Assembly (NCBI RefSeq): GCF_910592395.1
Contig: NC_088326.1
Coordinates: 3,541,001 to 3,605,000 of the forward strand
Length of the DNA stretch: 64,000 nt
Reading direction: 5' to 3'
DNA from: Lineus longissimus
Taxonomy: Eukaryota > Nemertea > Pilidiophora > Heteronemertea > Lineidae
The notes under the pieces are model-generated. The model had not been told where the DNA came from. It did not search any database and was given only the letters and a program-made list of their open reading frames with translations. Below are positions 60,197 through 64,000 of this stretch, piece by piece. How positions within the stretch are numbered: the stretch's first letter is position 1; every line of letters starts with the position of its first letter. The position numbers and the translations under genes are program-made.

Positions 60197-60850
60197 GCGA
60201 ATTTTTTTTCCTGAACCTTTCAGGCAGTACAGTGCACATTTGTACACAGGTTCTCAGCCAATCAGAATCCGATAAAACTGTGTCGACATCGGGGCTTCAT
60301 GATGAAACTTAGAAGTAAGCTTGTATTGTTTTGTGCTTGTTACTCAAGTATCAAAATATACTGGAGGAAGACCATACACATGAGGCAATATCGAAAGAGA
60401 AGTCTCATTGAGGAGAAACATATTCATACTGGAGGAAGACCATTCACATGAGACAAGTCTCATTGTATATTCATACTCAATATGATATCTGAAGGACTAT
60501 CCCTTACATCTTGGAAATGGGCTATTGTTATTGTCCTTTCTGTAGGTATGTTGCAGGCAGCAGAAATAACTCAAATATCTAATATCTAAGTAACAAGAGA
60601 AAAGAAACGCATTATAAAAATAAATATAAAGAATAAAAAATAAAAAATAAAAATGTTGTCCACAACCGGGATTCGAACTCGCGACCTTTGGCTCGAACAT
60701 CGTATTCTGCCATTTCTGACGAGCGCTCTATGACCTGCTCTAAAGTTTCTAAGACTTCTGACGTTATGTATTGGTCGAAATCTGATGGGCTGAAAGTTCC
60801 TGTACAAATGTACACAATAGTGCCCCAAAGGTTCAGGAAAAACCATTCGC
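60197..60850. mobile_element. Foldback DNA element with about 70-bp terminal inverted repeats
   Basis: Left end GCGAATTTTTTTTCCTGAAC CTTTC and the reverse of the right end GCGAATGGTTTTTCCTGAAC CTTTG pair for about 70 bp (also CATTTGTACA, CAGCC-ATCAG). Both sides carry GTCCGGACC (60188-60196 and 60851-60859), a 9-bp or, without the last C, palindromic 8-bp target duplication. Inside, a minus-strand B-box-like AGTTCGAATCC (60669-60679) followed by an AT-rich tail suggests a nested SINE. No transposase frame is present. Confidence 0.82.
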
Positions 60851-60968
60851 GTCCGGACCTTGCTAACAAGGCTTTTATATACATGTAGTTCCTTTCTGAG
60901 ACACCCTGTGTGTAGCAAGGCAGGTTAAACAGACGCTACTATGATAGGTTTTGACGATGTCTCAATGC

Positions 60969-61150
60969 CCGGTGTAACATCTGTGGTTGTTCCCCATGTT
61001 TCAGTGTTTCCAAACAATAGGCAGCTAGAGAGACCATGACTTTTCAATAGGGGGGATACACAGAAAAACTCTCGTCAATCTATTTTTGAGCGTTCCCAAA
61101 CAATGAGGGGAAACACTCAAAAACAGAAACACTCAAAAACATTACACCGG
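60969..61150. mobile_element. 182-bp foldback MITE
   Basis: CCGGTGTAACAT at the left and ATTACACCGG at the right are inverted, and GTTTCAGTGTTTCC pairs with GGAAACACTCAAAAAC. It interrupts the 106-bp array. Confidence 0.7.
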
Positions 61151-62213
61151 CCATTGCTAACAAGTCGTTAATATACACGTAGTTCCTTTTTGAGACACCC
61201 TGTGTGTAGCAAGGCAAGTTAAACAGACGCTACAATGATAGGTTGTAACGATGTCTCAATGTCCAGCCCTTGCTTTCAATGCTTATAGATCCTTCTTGAG
61301 ACACCCTGTGTGTAGCAAGGCAGGTTAAACAGACTCTACAATGATAGGTTGTGACGATGTCTCAATGTCCGGACCTTGCTTTCAATGCTTATAGATCCTT
61401 CTTGAGACACCCTGAGTGTAGCAAGGCAGGTTAAACAGACTCTACAATGATAGGTTGTGACGATGTCTCAATGTCCGGCCCTTGCTTTCAATGCCTATAG
61501 ATCCTTCTTGAGACACCCTGTGTGTAGCAAGGCAATTTAAACAGACCCTACAATGATAGGTTGTGACGATGTCTCAATGTCCAGCCCTTGCTTTCAATGC
61601 TTATAGGGCCTTTTTGAGACATCCTGTGTGTGGTAAGGTAGATTAAACAGACGCTACAATGATAGGTTGTGACGATGTCTCAATGTCCAGCCCTTGCTTT
61701 CAATGCTTATAGATCCTTCTTGAGACACCCTGTGTGTAGCAAGGCAGGTTAAACAGACGCTACAATGATAGGTTGTGACAATGTCTCAATGCCCGGTCCT
61801 TGCTAGCAAGGCTTTTATACACATGTAGTTCCTTTCTGAGACACCCTGTGTGTAGCAAGGCAGGTTAAACAGACGCTACAATGATAGGTTGTGACGATGT
61901 CTCAATGTCCGGCCCTTGCTTTCAATGCCTTATAGATCCTTTTTGAGACACCCTGTGTGTAGCAAGGCAGGTTAAACAGACTCTACAATGATAGGTTGTG
62001 ACGATGTCTCAATGTCCAGCCCTTGCTTTCAATGCTTATAGATCCTTCTTGAGACACACTGTGTGTAGCAAGGCAGGTTAAACAGACCCTACAATGATAG
62101 GTTGTGACGATGTCTGAATATCTGGTACTTGCTTTCAATGCTTATAGATTCTTTTTGAGACACCCTGTGTGTAGTAAGGTAAAATAAACAGACGCTACAA
62201 TTATATGTTATGG

Positions 62214-62665
62214 CAGGTAGGCTACTTGAGCTGTCTCTTTGGCCGGGTTGTACCTGTCTTCAAGAGCACAATCTGATAGAAGCTCTACCAAAGACAGAGG
62301 CAGGGTCCTGATGTTGTCCCAGGTACATGAGCTACTTCAAGTGGGCTACTTGAGCTGTCTCCATGGCCAGGTTGTACCTGTCTTCAAGAGCACAGTCTGA
62401 TAGAAGCTCTACAAATGGCAGAGGCAGGGTCCTGATGTTGTTCCAGGTACATGAGCTACTTCAAGTAGGCTACTTGAGCTGTCTCTTTGGCCAGGTTGTA
62501 CCTGTCTTCAAGAGCACAATCTGATAGAAGCTCTACCAATGGTAGAGGCAGGGTCCTGATGTTGTCTCAGGTACATGAGCTACTTCAAGGAGGCTACTTG
62601 AGCTGTCTCTATCTATGGCCAGATTGTACCTGTACACCGGTTGTACCTGTCGTCAAGATGAGGAC
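62214..62665. repeat. 124-bp tandem repeat, about 3.6 copies
   Basis: Unit begins GGCTACTTGAGCTGTCTC and includes GTACCTGTCTTCAAGAGCAC and GGCAGGGTCCTGATGTTGT. GCTACTTGAG recurs at 62221, 62345, 62469 and 62593. Confidence 0.92.
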
Positions 62666-63756
62666 AAGACAAGTACAAGAGTTGTTTCCCATAAACAGCA
62701 AATGAACCACTGATTGTATACATCGTTAATTTTATTTTACATTATAATAAAGTTAGAATCTCATTATAATTATGTATATATTAACATACATTAACCAAAA
62801 ACTGCCAAACATTGGAACAACCTCTCTGACAGGGGTGTCGTAGTTGCTATTTGGTTTTGAAGGCAGTGACCCTGTCAACAATTCTTCAAACCTTTCTCGT
62901 TGGCTGACAAAACGTTTTTCTATGTAGTTTTCTTGGATATTCTGCAGGATTGTCAACAGGGGAAGAGCTACCCCGAGCCCCCCCCCCCACTAAATAGTTT
63001 CACGACTACCTATGCTTGCACCAAGATTTTAAATTGACCCCAATAGGAAGGAGCACCCATGGCAATTTGATGATGATCAACATTTTTCCAAAGCAGCTTC
63101 CCCTCAAAAACTTCTTTACGCAACAAGCTAAAAAGTTTGCTGTTCTTATGAAGATGATACCAGTCAAAGTATTATAGTTGTCAAGTTGTTTATAATTACA
63201 ATGTACAGGACTCTGGATATGGGGACCACAGTTTACAATTACACCGAGTTAAGACCAGCCAAACCAACCCCCAGAAAATGTGCATGTAGTATTTTACTAG
63301 GATTTGGAGTATTTTCTCAAAAACTACAAATCAGTTTCACCCAATATGAATATCATCTGACTACAGAGGTTCCCCTTTATAACGAACACCTTAGGATCCA
63401 AGCAAAATGTTCGTTATAGCGAGGTGTCTTATGGACAGGGAGAACATGTAATGTTGGTACATATGGTCAGTTCCAGACTTTGACAGTTTTTGGCACATAG
63501 AGAGTGTCACGCTATTTACATTTAGTGAGAATAAAACACAATAAACTGGCAGTGAAAAACAGGAGTCATCCATTTTTTATCATTTCCACAAAAACATTTC
63601 TGACAAAAAAACAAACAAGCTCGGATATCCGAAGTGTCATAGGTTCTCACAATACTTCACCGGCTGCAGTGCATCACCTAAATTCTCAACAGACAAGCGA
63701 TTTTTGTCACTGCGATGATATTCATTGCAATCTGCAACAAAAGGAGCTCCCTCTGC
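62666..63756. other. Right flank without clear gene
   Basis: Includes a C run near 62978. A hairpin at about 63365-63435 (CCTTTATAACGAACA with TGTTCGTTATAGCGAGG) resembles the foldback MITEs. No recognisable coding segment. Confidence 0.4.
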
Positions 63757-64000
63757 AGGTAAAACTCTAAAAAAATTTCTGTCAGTTTTTGTCAAAATGA
63801 TACAAACTATGAATATCCTCATCTAGGGACTGGCCATCAACCGATACACGCCTGTGTACATTTCAGGACATTTGAAAGTGAAATGTATTGGCAACAATAT
63901 GTAGACACATGCACAATTTCTTCAGACTTCCCTGAGAGACTGAAGCAGAAGTATTTTGAAGCGAAAAGAGAGTTAACAATATTGTTCGAGGGTCAGCGAG
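63757..64000 (+). CDS. Possible partial exon of a neighbouring gene at the window edge
   Basis: One frame is open for about 244 nt to the end of the window. It includes EMYWQQYVDTCTISSD and FPERLKQKYFEAKRELTILF, which looks like ordinary protein composition. Two acceptor-like sites lie inside (TACATTTCAG at about 63865 and TTTCTTCAG ending 63925), either of which could begin the exon. I do not recognise the family, and 80 codons without a stop can occur by chance. Confidence 0.3.

Larger units (their letters stand above)
58900..62200. repeat. Large minisatellite, units of 106 and 84 bp, about 25 copies
   Basis: Core CAGACGCTACAATGATAGGT TGTGACGATGTCTCAATGTC CAGCCCTTGC. The long form adds TTTCAATGCTTATAGATCC before TTGAGACACCCTGTGTGTAG CAAGGCAGGTTAAA; the short form lacks it. 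It is interrupted by foldback insertions at 60197-60850 and 60969-61150. It starts about 630 bp after terminal exon B. Confidence 0.93.

Noticed and set aside
58900-62665. Regular repeats considered as a CRISPR array
   Set aside because: Repeats are contiguous tandem units without unique spacers, in a eukaryotic intron-rich context.

Overview
This window is eukaryotic genomic DNA. It is AT-rich, intron-rich and full of minisatellites, and most of it belongs to one multi-exon gene on the + strand. Short exons with GT-AG borders, foldback MITEs, a CR1/L2-type LINE tail and a tRNA-derived SINE suggest an invertebrate bilaterian, probably a marine one such as a lancelet, hemichordate, mollusc or other spiralian. 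I cannot fix the species from sequence alone.

The gene is a member of the L1/neuroglian family of ankyrin-binding immunoglobulin cell-adhesion molecules. Exon positions are: signal peptide 3807-3884; a 15-nt microexon 12858-12872; Ig1 16120-16222 and 16753-16916; Ig2 17242-17451 plus one of two alternative exons, 20712-20840 or 21828-21956; Ig3 28441-28558 and 28920-29101; Ig4 29314-29460 and 30006-30179; an Ig6-like domain 30655-30957; transmembrane 31514-31651; cytoplasmic tail 34713-34791; then one of two alternative last exons, 50518-50716 (FIGQY) or 58062-58272 (FVGRY). Every splice phase matches. The joined frame is 2022 nt (673 aa) with the first last exon or 2034 nt (677 aa) with the second. 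The tail is unmistakably L1-type, but the ectodomain has only five Ig domains. No Ig5-like domain and no fibronectin III domain is visible, so the product is about half the usual family length.

The gene appears built for isoform diversity: an optional microexon where vertebrate L1 has its own 15-nt exon 2, a pair of 129-nt exons for the second half of Ig2, a decayed duplicate of the first Ig1 exon (near 16264-16368), and two cytoplasmic ends. The first end carries the canonical ankyrin site and the second a diverged one. Both finish in a class I PDZ-ligand-like sequence.

The introns and 3' flank hold tandem arrays: 33 bp at 24815-25340; 52 bp at 30220-30515; a roughly 158-bp array at 31700-34540 made from decayed copies of the transmembrane exon; 32 bp palindromic at 47091-47360; 61 bp at 49190-50285; 20 bp at 54930-55510; 22 bp at 57325-57495; 84/106 bp at 58900-62200, carrying two foldback insertions; and 124 bp at 62214-62665. 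Several MITE families and a LINE fragment (53041-53470, minus strand) are also present. No second complete gene is visible. An open frame at the right edge may be part of a neighbouring exon.
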